Assembly: GCA_018402445.1 (NCBI GenBank) | Contig: JAGYIT010000007.1 | Location: 248,001-312,000, forward strand | Direction: 5' to 3' | Origin: Akkermansiaceae bacterium | Lineage (GTDB): Bacteria; Verrucomicrobiota; Verrucomicrobiia; Verrucomicrobiales; Akkermansiaceae | Length of the DNA: 64,000 nucleotides | Shown: piece by piece, positions 28,758-36,770 of the stretch | Layout of the letters: every line of letters begins with the position of its first letter | Position numbering within the stretch: the first letter of the stretch is position 1 | The notes under the pieces: generated by a model | The model's database searches: none | Told to the model about the DNA's origin: nothing | The model's input: only the letters and a program-made list of their open reading frames with translations | Position numbers and translations under genes: made by a program

Positions 28758-30167
28758 TCACGACTCCACCAGCCCCGTTTCCTCAGGCCGCGCGGCGAAA
28801 ACCTCGCCCTCGCTCCTCCCAACGATCACCGCCGCGCAGGAATCGCTGAACACGTTCACCGCCGTCCGGCTCATGTCGAGCAGCCGGTCCACGGAAAGCA
28901 AGGCCACCACGGCCGTTTCCGCGTTCGGGATGCCGGAGTTTTTCAGGATCAGCAAAATCGCCACAAGGCTCGCCGAAGGGATCCCCGCCACGCCCACGCT
29001 GGTCAGCAGCGCCGCCACCACGATGAAAAACTGCGCACCCAGCCCCAGCTCGATCCCCATCACCTGCGCCACGAAGATCACCGCCACGCACTCGTAGAGC
29101 GCCGTGCCGTCCATGTTCACCGTCGCGCCGAGCGGCAGCGTGAAGCTCGATACCCGCTTGGAAACGCCCGCGTTCTCCTGCACCGAGCGCATCGTCACCG
29201 GCAGCGTCGCCGACGAGGAGGCGGTGGAAAACGCCAGCAGCAGCGCCGGCCTCATCGCCCTGAAATGTGCCAGCGGGCTCGTCTTCCCGATGAATCTCAG
29301 CGCCAGTGGCAGCACTACGAAAAGGTGCAGCCCCAGCGCGAAGAGCACCGTGAAAAAGTATTTGCCGAGCTGTTTGAAAAGATCCGCCCCCGTCTCGTAC
29401 ACCACCGGCAGGATCAGCGCATAGACCCCGATCGGCGCCACTGTCATGATCCACTTCGTCACCGTGATCATCGCCTCGTTCGCCGCGCCGAAGAATTCCC
29501 GCACGCTGTCCCCCGCATCGCCGGGCAGTTGCGTCGCCGCGATCGCGAACAGGATACTGAACACGATCACGCCCAGCATCTGCCCGTTGTCGCTCGCTGC
29601 GCTCACCACGTTCTCCGGGATCATCGCCTTGAAAATCCCCAGGAAATCCTTGCCTTCGCGCTCGCTCGCCTCGGCCACAGTGCCCTTCGCGGAATCGTCC
29701 GCCGCTGCGCTACGCTGCTCGAAGGCCGCCCGTATCGCCTCGTTAGGCTCGCCGCCGACCAGACCGGGGTTCACCAAATTCACAACTACTAGACCTATCG
29801 TAATCGCCGCGAGGCTCGAGCACATGTAGAACGCGATCGTCTTCATACCCAGCCGCCCGAAGCCCTCCACGCCCTTCATCCCCGTGATCCCGGAAATCAC
29901 CGCCGTCACGATCAGCGGCACGATGATCATTTTTAGACCCCGCATGAATAGATCGCCCACGAACCGGCACGCCTCCAGCGCACCCGCCACATATCTGCCC
30001 GCCGTGGATTCCTCCGCTACACCATGGAAAAGCCCGCGGAAGGCGAGCGCCGTGAGCGTCGCCAACACGAGTGCGACCAGAATCTGCCAGTGGCTTGCCA
30101 ACCGTTTCATCAACCAAGACAAACCCATCCCGACCGTTATGGGAAGCCCCGCCGCCATTTTATTCAC
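28758..30167 (-). CDS. Dicarboxylate/amino-acid:cation symporter (DAACS family)
   Basis: The 469-residue integral membrane protein takes up C4-dicarboxylates or acidic amino acids with sodium ions or protons. Hallmarks are the reentrant-loop serine motif STASSSATLP and the ion-binding motif NMDGTALYE. The conserved GLKMIIVPLIVTAVISGITG lies in an early helix and AGIPSASL in the second hairpin. An internal ATG (MGLSWLMKRL, 30128) would give a more typical N-terminus. It stands alone, facing away from nrdB. Confidence 0.93.
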   Translation of the reverse strand: MNKMAAGLPITVGMGLSWLMKRLASHWQILVALVLATLTALAFRGLFHGVAEESTAGRYVAGALEACRFVGDLFMRGLKMIIVPLIVTAVISGITGMKGVEGFGRLGMKTIAFYMCSSLAAITIGLVVVNLVNPGLVGGEPNEAIRAAFEQRSAAADDSAKGTVAEASEREGKDFLGIFKAMIPENVVSAASDNGQMLGVIVFSILFAIAATQLPGDAGDSVREFFGAANEAMITVTKWIMTVAPIGVYALILPVVYETGADLFKQLGKYFFTVLFALGLHLFVVLPLALRFIGKTSPLAHFRAMRPALLLAFSTASSSATLPVTMRSVQENAGVSKRVSSFTLPLGATVNMDGTALYECVAVIFVAQVMGIELGLGAQFFIVVAALLTSVGVAGIPSASLVAILLILKNSGIPNAETAVVALLSVDRLLDMSRTAVNVFSDSCAAVIVGRSEGEVFAARPEETGLVES

Positions 30168-30560
30168 CCGTTCCCGTCCAACCGAAAAATTTTATCCCAC
30201 GCCGAATGAACGGGTTCCGATAATCCTATGCTCCGTCTTCCTTAAAATTACGGGTTCCTTAATGAATTTTTTCAAATTTTAGCCAATCTCTTCCAAAGTC
30301 GCTGAAACCTGATTTTTTTTCGACCCCTACGATCTCGTCACAGATCGCCGTGAGACCGCTTCCGGGCTGATTCATCAAGGGTATGCACTTTGTAAATCTT
30401 CGAAAACACAACTACATCTAGTATTGTGAATAATTTGTGGATACCACATCTACAAAATCGGATTGACCCGGGTCGAGAATATCCTTCAGTCTCACCGACG
30501 CTAAACGCCACTTCAGCGCCACTTTTCACCAAAGAAAATCACGATCCAAACACCCCTACC
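30168..30560 (+). promoter_or_regulatory. Upstream region of nrdB with two small inverted repeats
   Basis: This 393-bp AT-rich gap separates the symporter from nrdB. It contains a palindrome TGTGG-ATA-CCACA at 30436-30448. A looser dyad CACAA...TTGTG lies at 30407-30428, whose right half (TATTGTG) resembles half of an NrdR box. Two such sites in tandem upstream of an nrd operon would suit an NrdR-type repressor, but the match is partial. No convincing -35/-10 pair could be fixed. Confidence 0.35.
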
Positions 30561-31649
30561 ATGTCCACCACCACCACCGTCACCCTCGGAGCCCGCACCT
30601 TCATCCTCGACAAGGCCAAGGCCGAGCTCGCCTACAACTCCAAAAAAGTCATCAACGGCAAGGATACGATGTTCTTCAACATCCTCCCGCTCAAATACAC
30701 CTGGGCATACGACCTCTACAAAACGATGAAAAACAACCATTGGGAGCCTGAGGACATCTCAATGCAGAAGGACGTCGAGCAATGGCGCTCCAACGAAATC
30801 TCCGATGTCGAGCGCTGGATCATCAAGATGGGCATCGGCTACTTCTCCGCCGCCGAGGGCATCGTCGGTGACAACGTCCTCCACGTCGTCCGCGAGGTCG
30901 TCACCGCGCCCGAACTCAAGCTCGTCCTCGGCCGCCACGCTCACGAGGAAAACATCCACGCCGACAGCCTCGTTTACATGATCTCCTCCCTCGGGCTCAA
31001 CCCCCACGAGTGCGAGGCCATGTTTGAAGACGTCCCCACCATCACTGCCAAAAACCACTTCGTAACCTCCAACTCCCGCGCCCTCCGCCGCGACATCGAC
31101 CTCACCGTCACCGCAAACAAGCAGGCGCTCGCGAAAAATATCTTCATGTTCGGCCAAATCATGGAGGGCACCCAATTCTACGGCCTCTTCGGCATGATCC
31201 TCTCCCTCTACCGCCAGAACAAATTCCCCGGCATCGGCCAGATGTTCCGCTACACCCTCCGCGACGAATCCAACCACATCGAGGTCTTCCGCAACCTACT
31301 CATGGATCTCATCGACGAAAACCCCGACATCTGGACCGAGGACTTCCGCGAGGATCTCCGCGCCACCATGGCCGAGGGCATCGCCCTAGAAAAAGCCTTC
31401 ATCCGCGATTGCCTCCCCGTCTCCGGACTCGGCCTCAACTCCACCGACTTCGAAACCTACATCGACTTCATCGCCGACCGCCGCCTCACCTCCTGCGGCC
31501 TCGCCCCCCTCAACGAATCCGTCTCCAACCCCTTCCCCTGGCTCGCCGAAATGATGGACATCAAGAAGGAGCAGAACTTCTTCGAAGGGCGGGTCACCGA
31601 ATATCAGAAAGCGGCAGCGCTTACCGCTGTGCACGACGATGATCTGTGA
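30561..31649 (+). CDS. nrdB: Ribonucleotide reductase beta subunit, class Ic-like (leucine at radical site)
   Basis: The ATG at 30561 gives 362 residues. The metal ligands are visible: E99 in FSAAEGIVGDNVL, E130 and H133 in EENIHADSLVY, E in QIMEGTQFYG, and E/H in RDESNHIEVF. At the position of the E. coli tyrosyl radical (Y122, Chlamydia F127) this protein has Leu137. The surrounding sequence and Glu at the first ligand position match the chlamydial R2c group, where a Mn/Fe centre replaces the tyrosyl radical. It should work with NrdA to make deoxyribonucleotides. The C-terminal tail VHDDDL probably docks on NrdA. nrdA follows after an intervening gene. Confidence 0.93.
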   Translation: MSTTTTVTLGARTFILDKAKAELAYNSKKVINGKDTMFFNILPLKYTWAYDLYKTMKNNHWEPEDISMQKDVEQWRSNEISDVERWIIKMGIGYFSAAEGIVGDNVLHVVREVVTAPELKLVLGRHAHEENIHADSLVYMISSLGLNPHECEAMFEDVPTITAKNHFVTSNSRALRRDIDLTVTANKQALAKNIFMFGQIMEGTQFYGLFGMILSLYRQNKFPGIGQMFRYTLRDESNHIEVFRNLLMDLIDENPDIWTEDFREDLRATMAEGIALEKAFIRDCLPVSGLGLNSTDFETYIDFIADRRLTSCGLAPLNESVSNPFPWLAEMMDIKKEQNFFEGRVTEYQKAAALTAVHDDDL

Positions 31650-31653
31650 AGAA

Positions 31654-31710
31654 GTGCCGGGTGATCAGTGATCAGTGATCGGTGATCGGTGATCGGTGAT
31701 CGGTGGAAGA
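31654..31710. repeat. Left heptamer array flanking the four-helix-bundle gene
   Basis: Reading on the plus strand, GTGCCGG is followed by two GTGATCA and four GTGATCG units, then GTGGAAGA. It starts 4 bp after the nrdB stop and ends 22 bp before the next ATG. The right-hand array at 32130 repeats GTGCCGG, three GTGATCG and GTGGAAGA in inverted orientation. Confidence 0.8.
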
Positions 31711-31732
31711 AAGAATTAAGAAGCGATATACC

Positions 31733-32239
31733 ATGAACGACGTGAAAATATTCGAGGATCTCGAGGTTTGGAAACGGGGATGCAATCTCGCCGTGGACGT
31801 TCACGTGGCGTTGGCCGAATCCAAGGACTTCGCCCTTCGCGGACAAATGGAGCGCTCGTCTCTTTCAATCCCGTCGAACATCGCCGAAGGGGCGGAGCGA
31901 GACTCCACCCCCGAGTATATCAAGTTCCTCCGCTACAGCAAAGGCTCTTGCGGCGAACTCCGCACCCAGCTCTACGTCGCCGACCGCGTCCGCCAGCGTC
32001 TGGGCGCACCACCCTTGGCCGGTTCGCGTGAAATGATCCAGGAAACCCGCATCATCTCCAAAATGCTCCAAAGCCTAATCAACTCCCTAAAGCGCCGCCT
32101 AACCCAACCAACCCCCGAGCCACCCACATCTTCCACCGATCACCGATCACCGATCACCCGGCACCAGCCACTTTCCACCCACCACTTCCGACCAATCAAA
32201 AAAATCACCGCCACCCATTCAAAATGTACCGCTCTCTAA
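31733..32239 (+). CDS. Four-helix-bundle protein (23S rRNA IVS type) between nrdB and nrdA
   Basis: The 168-residue frame begins MNDVKIFEDLEVWKRGCNLA and contains FALRGQMERSSLSIPSNIAEG and EYIKFLRYSKGSCGELRTQL, the hallmark of the four-helix-bundle family also found in 23S rRNA intervening sequences. Its function is unknown. The fold ends near residue 120; the remaining Pro/Thr/His-rich tail is encoded by linker and heptamer-repeat DNA and overlaps the nrdA start by 16 bp, so the tail may not be conserved. The gene interrupts an otherwise normal nrdB-nrdA operon and is bounded by inverted repeats, which suggests insertion of a mobile cassette. Confidence 0.82.
   Translation: MNDVKIFEDLEVWKRGCNLAVDVHVALAESKDFALRGQMERSSLSIPSNIAEGAERDSTPEYIKFLRYSKGSCGELRTQLYVADRVRQRLGAPPLAGSREMIQETRIISKMLQSLINSLKRRLTQPTPEPPTSSTDHRSPITRHQPLSTHHFRPIKKITATHSKCTAL
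32130..32185. repeat. Right heptamer array upstream of nrdA
   Basis: Eight perfectly phased 7-bp units ending in CAC on the plus strand: CTTCCAC, CGATCAC three times, CCGGCAC, CAGCCAC, TTTCCAC, CCACCAC. The stretch 32129-32164 is the inverted counterpart of 31654-31710, differing only by three fewer internal heptamers. It lies within the 3' end of the four-helix gene, 38 bp before the nrdA ATG. Confidence 0.8.
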
Positions 32240-35200
32240 ACCTCGCCGAAGACAACATCCTCAAGCAAGTCATCTCCGATCGCTTCGAACTCGCCTCCAC
32301 CGATCGCCCTTACGACTGGCGCGGCACCATTCCCGTGGAAAAGCGCACGCCCCACGCCGACATCATCGTCACCCGCGGCGACAAAGAGACTCAGTTTTCC
32401 CTTGAGGACGTTGCCGACGCCATCGGTGATTCCCTCGCGGACCTCCTCATCGCCCGCTCCGAGGACGAGAAATCCATCTTCTCCGACGTGAACCGCAAGT
32501 TCGTCTCGCAGGTTGCCCACGCCGTCGCCGTTTCCCTCACCGAGACCCTAGAAGAGGGCGGCCGCCTGCGCCTTTCCGAGGGCGATCTCTATCTACTCAT
32601 CGAGAAAGCCCTGCTCGAAAACGAAGCCTACGACGTCGCGAAATCCCTCGCCTTCCGCCGCTCCCTTGAGAAAACCGGCCACGTCGATATCGGCTCCGGC
32701 CCGCACGCCCTTCCCGTCCGCCTGATCCGCCGCAACGGCAACGTCGTGCCATGGTCCGAGACCAAGATCGAGATCGCCGTCCGCAAGGCCTTCCTCACCA
32801 TCAAGGAAAACCCCGAGCCCGCCGTTGACATCGCCAAGGCCGTCACCGAGCGCGTCCGCCGCGGCGACCAATCCTTCGTCCACATCGAGGACGTCCAGGA
32901 CATGGTCCAGGAGGAACTCATGGGCCAGCGCCACTTCAAGGCCGCCGAGCACTACATCCTCTACCGCGCCCAGCGCAATCTCCTCCGCCGCGAGGAGGAA
33001 ACCGGAGCCGCCGAGGATCTCTCGCAGGATTCCATGATCGTCGTCACGCAGGACGACGGCACCTCCTCCTTCTGGGACGGCATGGAGCTGAAAAAACGCA
33101 TCGCCTACGCCTCCATCGGCCTCTCCCTAAACCTCCCCGAGGCCGATATCGAGCGCGAACTCCGCCGCTCCATCGGCTCGGAAATCTCCGCGAAAGACCT
33201 CAAGGCCACCATCATCCTCAACTCGAAGACCCTCATCGAAAAGGACGCCGATTTCGCGAAATTCGCCGCCCGCATCCTGCTCTCCTACATTTACGAGGAA
33301 GTCCTCGATTGGAACATCTCCACCGACGGCGTCGAGAAACTCAAGGAAGCCCATAAGCAGGGCTTCAAGTCCTACCTCAAGCACGGCGTCGCCATCAAAC
33401 GCCTCCACCCGGAGCTGCTTGAGAAATACGACCTCGACAAGCTTGCCGAAGCATTCGACCCCACCGCCGACCTCGATTTCGACTACCTCGGCATCCAGAC
33501 CCTCTACGACCGCTATCTCATCGTCGATAAGACCGGCGACAAGCACCGCCGCATCGAGACCCCGCAGTATTTCTGGATGCGTGTCGCCATGGGCCTGTTC
33601 AAGAAAGAGGAAACCAAGGCCGAGGAATGGGCCATCCGCCTCTACAACCTCTACAAAGGCCGCCGCTTCTGCTCCTCCACGCCCACCCTGTTCAACTCCG
33701 GCACGCTCCACTCCCAGCTCTCCTCCTGCTACCTCTACAAGGTGGATGACTCCATCGAGTCCATCATGCAGCGCGGCATCGCCGAGAACGCCTACCTCTC
33801 CAAGTGGGCCGGCGGCCTCGGCGGCTCATGGACTTCCGTCCGCGGCACCGGCGGCTACATCCAGGGCACCAACGGCGAGTCCCAGGGCATCATCCCTTTC
33901 CTGAAACTCCACAACGACCAGCTCCTCGCCGTCAACCAGGGCGGGAAACGCAAGGGCTCCGGCTGCGCCTATCTTGAGACATGGCACAACGACATCGAGG
34001 ACTTCCTCGAGCTCCGCAAAAACACCGGTGACGACCGCCGCCGCTGCCACGACATGAACACTGCCAACTGGGTGCCCGACCTCTTCATGAAACGCATGGA
34101 GGATCGCCAGATCTGGACTCTCTTCCGCGCCAACGAGACCCCCGACCTCCACGACCTCTACGGCAAAGCATTTGAAATGCGCTACGAGGAATACGAGGCC
34201 ATGGCCGCCGAGGGCAAGATCTGGTGCCGCCAGCTCCCCGCCCTCGAGCTTTGGAAATCCATGCTGAAAATGCTCTTCGAGACCGGCCACCCGTGGATCA
34301 CCTTTAAAGATCCCTGCAACGTCCGCTCCCCGCAGGATCATTGTGGCGTCATCCACTCCAGCAACCTCTGCACCGAGATCACCCTCAACACCTCCCACGA
34401 GGAAACCGCCGTCTGCAACCTCGGCTCCGTCGTCTTCGACTCCCACATCACCCCGGACGGAGCCATCGACCACGACATGCTCAAGGAAACGATCACTGTC
34501 GCCATCCGCGCCCTCGACAACGTCATCGACATCAACTTCTACCCCACCGAGGCCGCGAAAACCGCCAACTCCCGTCACCGCCCCATCGGCCTCGGCGTCA
34601 TGGGTCTCCAGAATGCCCTCTACAAGCGCAACCTCTCCTTCGCCTCCGACGCCGCCGTCGAGTTCAACGACGAGATGATGGAGGCCATCGCCTACTACGC
34701 CTACAGCGCCTCCTCCGACCTCGCCGCCGAGGTCGGCACCTACTCCACCTACGAAGGGTCCAAGTGGGATCGCGGCCTCCTCCCGCAGGACACCGTCGAT
34801 CTCCTCCAGGAAGAGCGCGGCCGCAAGATCGACGTCCCGCGCGGCGGGAAAATGGACTGGTCCGTCGTCCGCGAGAAAATCGCCAAACACGGCATGAGGA
34901 ACTCCAACGTCCTCGCCATCGCCCCCACCGCCACGATCTCGAACATCATGGGCACCACCCCCTGCATCGAGCCGAACTACAAGAACCTCTACGTGAAATC
35001 CAACCTCTCCGGCGATTTCACCATCCTCAACACCGAGCTCGTCAAGGATCTCAAGAAAGCCGGCCTCTGGTCCCCCGAAATGGTCGATCAGCTCAAATAC
35101 TTCGACGGCGAGCTCGACTCCATCGATGACATCCCGCAGGCCATCAAGGACAAGCACAAGACCGTCTTCGGCGTGGACTACACCTACATCATCGACGCCG

Positions 35201-35565
35201 CCGCCCGCCGCCAGAAATGGATCGACCAAGCCCAGTCGGTCAACCTCTTCCTCGCCACCCCGGACATGAAAACCCTCTCCCACATGTACCGCCGCGCCTG
35301 GGACAAGGGCCTCAAGACCACCTACTACCTCCGCACCCTCCAGGCCTCCAACATCGAGAAATCCACCGTCGCCGTGCAGAAAGACCAGCGCGGCGTCATG
35401 GCCACCCAAACCGCCACCACCGCCGCCACCAACCTCGCCGCAGCAACCGCGAAACGGGAACCTGGCCTTCAAAGCCTTGGCGGCGTAGGCTTCACGGCAG
35501 AACAGAAAATGGCCTGCTCGATCGATGCGATGATGAACGGGGGAGAGTGCGAAGCTTGCCAGTGA
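32224..35565 (+). CDS. nrdA: Ribonucleotide reductase alpha subunit with three ATP-cone regions
   Basis: The 1113-residue catalytic subunit reduces ribonucleotides with NrdB. The N-terminal ~390 residues contain ATP-cone-type allosteric segments: a first near residues 30-140, a clear second (VRLIRRNGNVVPWSETKIEIAVRKAF, ~160-255) and a third (~270-370), as in the long chlamydial NrdA. The catalytic part has CSSTPTLFNSGTLHSQLSSCYL, the N-x-C-x-E motif in SNLCTEITLN, and ETAVCNLGS. The C-terminus ends GGECEACQ, carrying the CxxC pair for thioredoxin-type re-reduction. A diverged second copy of the last 15 codons plus stop lies 98 bp downstream in another frame. Confidence 0.95.
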   Translation: MYRSLNLAEDNILKQVISDRFELASTDRPYDWRGTIPVEKRTPHADIIVTRGDKETQFSLEDVADAIGDSLADLLIARSEDEKSIFSDVNRKFVSQVAHAVAVSLTETLEEGGRLRLSEGDLYLLIEKALLENEAYDVAKSLAFRRSLEKTGHVDIGSGPHALPVRLIRRNGNVVPWSETKIEIAVRKAFLTIKENPEPAVDIAKAVTERVRRGDQSFVHIEDVQDMVQEELMGQRHFKAAEHYILYRAQRNLLRREEETGAAEDLSQDSMIVVTQDDGTSSFWDGMELKKRIAYASIGLSLNLPEADIERELRRSIGSEISAKDLKATIILNSKTLIEKDADFAKFAARILLSYIYEEVLDWNISTDGVEKLKEAHKQGFKSYLKHGVAIKRLHPELLEKYDLDKLAEAFDPTADLDFDYLGIQTLYDRYLIVDKTGDKHRRIETPQYFWMRVAMGLFKKEETKAEEWAIRLYNLYKGRRFCSSTPTLFNSGTLHSQLSSCYLYKVDDSIESIMQRGIAENAYLSKWAGGLGGSWTSVRGTGGYIQGTNGESQGIIPFLKLHNDQLLAVNQGGKRKGSGCAYLETWHNDIEDFLELRKNTGDDRRRCHDMNTANWVPDLFMKRMEDRQIWTLFRANETPDLHDLYGKAFEMRYEEYEAMAAEGKIWCRQLPALELWKSMLKMLFETGHPWITFKDPCNVRSPQDHCGVIHSSNLCTEITLNTSHEETAVCNLGSVVFDSHITPDGAIDHDMLKETITVAIRALDNVIDINFYPTEAAKTANSRHRPIGLGVMGLQNALYKRNLSFASDAAVEFNDEMMEAIAYYAYSASSDLAAEVGTYSTYEGSKWDRGLLPQDTVDLLQEERGRKIDVPRGGKMDWSVVREKIAKHGMRNSNVLAIAPTATISNIMGTTPCIEPNYKNLYVKSNLSGDFTILNTELVKDLKKAGLWSPEMVDQLKYFDGELDSIDDIPQAIKDKHKTVFGVDYTYIIDAAARRQKWIDQAQSVNLFLATPDMKTLSHMYRRAWDKGLKTTYYLRTLQASNIEKSTVAVQKDQRGVMATQTATTAATNLAAATAKREPGLQSLGGVGFTAEQKMACSIDAMMNGGECEACQ

Positions 35566-35576
35566 AAACCAATCAC

Positions 35577-35605
35577 CACGCCTGCCTGCCCTTCGTAGCT
35601 TCAGC
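35577..35605. repeat. Short dispersed repeat, copy 1
   Basis: This 29-bp segment beginning CACGCCTGCCTG recurs at 37099-37127 with three mismatches. Its 3' half takes part in a hairpin with the following bases (CTTCG ... CGAAG), so it may be a REP-like palindromic unit. It lies between the nrdA stop and the duplicated nrdA tail. Confidence 0.5.
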
Positions 35606-35615
35606 GAAGAAGGGC

Positions 35616-35663
35616 TCGATCGACGCGATGCTCAACGGGGGAGAGTGCGAGGCTTGCCAATAA
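35616..35663 (+). repeat. Duplicated nrdA C-terminal coding segment
   Basis: These 48 bp match 35518-35565, the last 15 codons and stop of nrdA, at about 42 of 48 positions. The encoded peptide is SIDAMLNGGECEACQ followed by TAA, versus SIDAMMNGGECEACQ and TGA in nrdA. The differences are mostly third-position changes. The two copies are offset by 98 bp, so this one is out of frame with nrdA and has no start codon of its own nearby. Confidence 0.8.
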
Positions 35664-35735
35664 GGAGAAGGGGTTTCCAACCCCTTTCTTCCCACACCTA
35701 AGCCACGCCTCTTTTGGTTCCAATCCATCCTCCCC

Positions 35736-35990
35736 ATGAGCAAAGCCAGCAAAACCCTCGCCGACATCCTTACAGGCAGATCCGACGCGAACATCTCCTT
35801 CGCCGATCTCTGCCATCTCCTGGAGCGCGCGGGTTTCACCAGAAAGCCGGGAAAAGGCAGCCACACCCTGTACTTCAAGGAAGGCGTGGAGGAGATTATC
35901 AACTTGCAGCCCATTGGGAATAAGGCGAAACCTTATCAGGTGAAGCAGGTTCGGAACCTGTTTCTCAAATACCAACCCAAAATCGACTGA
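35736..35990 (+). CDS. hicA: HicA-type mRNA interferase toxin
   Basis: The 84-residue protein has the HicA double-stranded-RNA-binding-like core: SFADLCHLLERAGFTRKPG followed by KGSHTLYFKEG with the catalytic His, then PIGNKAKPYQVKQVRNLF. HicA toxins cleave mRNA. It is longer at the N-terminus than minimal HicA proteins (~60 residues). The antitoxin gene hicB starts 1 bp after its stop. Confidence 0.88.
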   Translation: MSKASKTLADILTGRSDANISFADLCHLLERAGFTRKPGKGSHTLYFKEGVEEIINLQPIGNKAKPYQVKQVRNLFLKYQPKID

Positions 35991-35991
35991 A

Positions 35992-36198
35992 ATGCGCTAC
36001 GAACTCATCATCTACTGGAGCAAGGAGGACAACGCCTTCCTCGTCGAAGTCCCCGAACTCCCCGGCTGCATGGCGGACGGCGCATCCTACGAGGAAGCCG
36101 TCGCCAACGCCCAGGAAGTCATCGCCGAATGGATCGAAACCGCCCGCTCCCTCAACCGCCCCATCCCCGAACCAAAAGGCAAGCTCGCCTACGCCTGA
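35992..36198 (+). CDS. hicB: HicB-type antitoxin
   Basis: The 68-residue protein has the HicB partial RNase-H-like fold: MRYELIIYWSKEDNAFLVEVPELPGCMADGASYEEA can be recognised by the E-V-P-E-L-P-G-C core, followed by a helix with AQEVIAEWIETAR. It should neutralise the preceding HicA toxin. There is no C-terminal DNA-binding domain, so autoregulation may need the complex or another regulator. A heptamer array starts 6 bp behind the stop. Confidence 0.88.
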   Translation: MRYELIIYWSKEDNAFLVEVPELPGCMADGASYEEAVANAQEVIAEWIETARSLNRPIPEPKGKLAYA

Positions 36199-36204
36199 GA
36201 TATC

Positions 36205-36239
36205 TTCCCACTGCACACCGCTCACTTCTCACCTTTCAC
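36205..36239. repeat. Heptamer array upstream of the nucleotidyltransferase-like gene
   Basis: Five phased 7-bp units ending in CAC on the plus strand: TTCCCAC, TGCACAC, CGCTCAC, TTCTCAC, CTTTCAC. It lies between the hicB stop and the ATG at 36259. TTCTCAC is shared with the array at 36754. Confidence 0.65.
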
Positions 36240-36258
36240 AACTCCAGCCACCACCCTC

Positions 36259-36564
36259 ATGCTCTCCGAACTCGAACTCCTCTTCGACGTCACCCGGCGT
36301 CTTGAGGAGGCGGGCTTGGACTACATGTTGACCGGCTCCATGGCGCTCAACCATTACGCCCAGCCCCGCATGACGCGGGACATCGATATCGTCAGCAAGG
36401 AAGACCTCATCCTCTCGAAGCTCGATTGGGCGAGGGAATCCCAAAGCCAGCGGCAGCTCTCCGATGTGGAAAATCTCCTAGCCACGGGAGCCGATCTTAA
36501 CTACCTACAAACATGGTCTCGAAAATTGAACCTGACAGATATGCTGACACGGGTTTCTCCATAG
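36259..36564 (+). pseudogene. Nucleotidyltransferase-fold gene with internal deletion
   Basis: The 101-residue frame has the family start FDVTRRLEEAGLDYMLTGSM and the DxD-type motif RDIDIV, then jumps directly to SKEDLILSKLDWARES, which normally lies ~70 residues later in AbiEii/DUF6036-like proteins of about 170 residues. The fusion is in frame, so a product may be made, but the central nucleotide-binding strands are missing. The C-terminal DVENLLATGADLNYLQTW is normal. It overlaps the next gene by 52 bp. It probably is a decayed member of a toxin-antitoxin-like pair. Confidence 0.65.
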
Positions 36565-36770
36565 CGGACACCCCACCGGATCTCAACACCCACCTCTTCC
36601 GAAAAATGATGGAAAAATCAGGAGCCGAACGCATGGCCATCGCATGCCGCATGAACGACACCGCCCGCGAACTCGTCTGGTCCGGCATTCCCCAAGACCT
36701 CCCCGAACCCGAACGCCGCCAGATTTTCCTTGAACGCTTCTACGGCAAAAGTCTTTCCACTGTTCACTGA
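36513..36770 (+). CDS. Small partner protein of the nucleotidyltransferase-like gene
   Basis: The 85-residue protein contains TPPDLNTHLFRKMMEKSGAE and MACRMNDTARELV-like sequence (here AIACRMNDTARELVWSGI), ending in RQIFLERFYGK. Small proteins of this pattern (S-x-x-ERxxMxxxMxxxAR...LRFYG) commonly sit next to nucleotidyltransferase genes in Verrucomicrobia and Planctomycetes, as I recall the families. Function is unknown; an antitoxin-like or complex-partner role is inference from the pairing. An array of heptamers overlaps its 3' end. Confidence 0.6.
   Translation: MVSKIEPDRYADTGFSIADTPPDLNTHLFRKMMEKSGAERMAIACRMNDTARELVWSGIPQDLPEPERRQIFLERFYGKSLSTVH

Noticed and set aside
31654..32185. The heptamer arrays as a CRISPR array
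   Set aside because: Units are 7 bp and contiguous, without spacers of 30-40 bp, and no cas genes are present.
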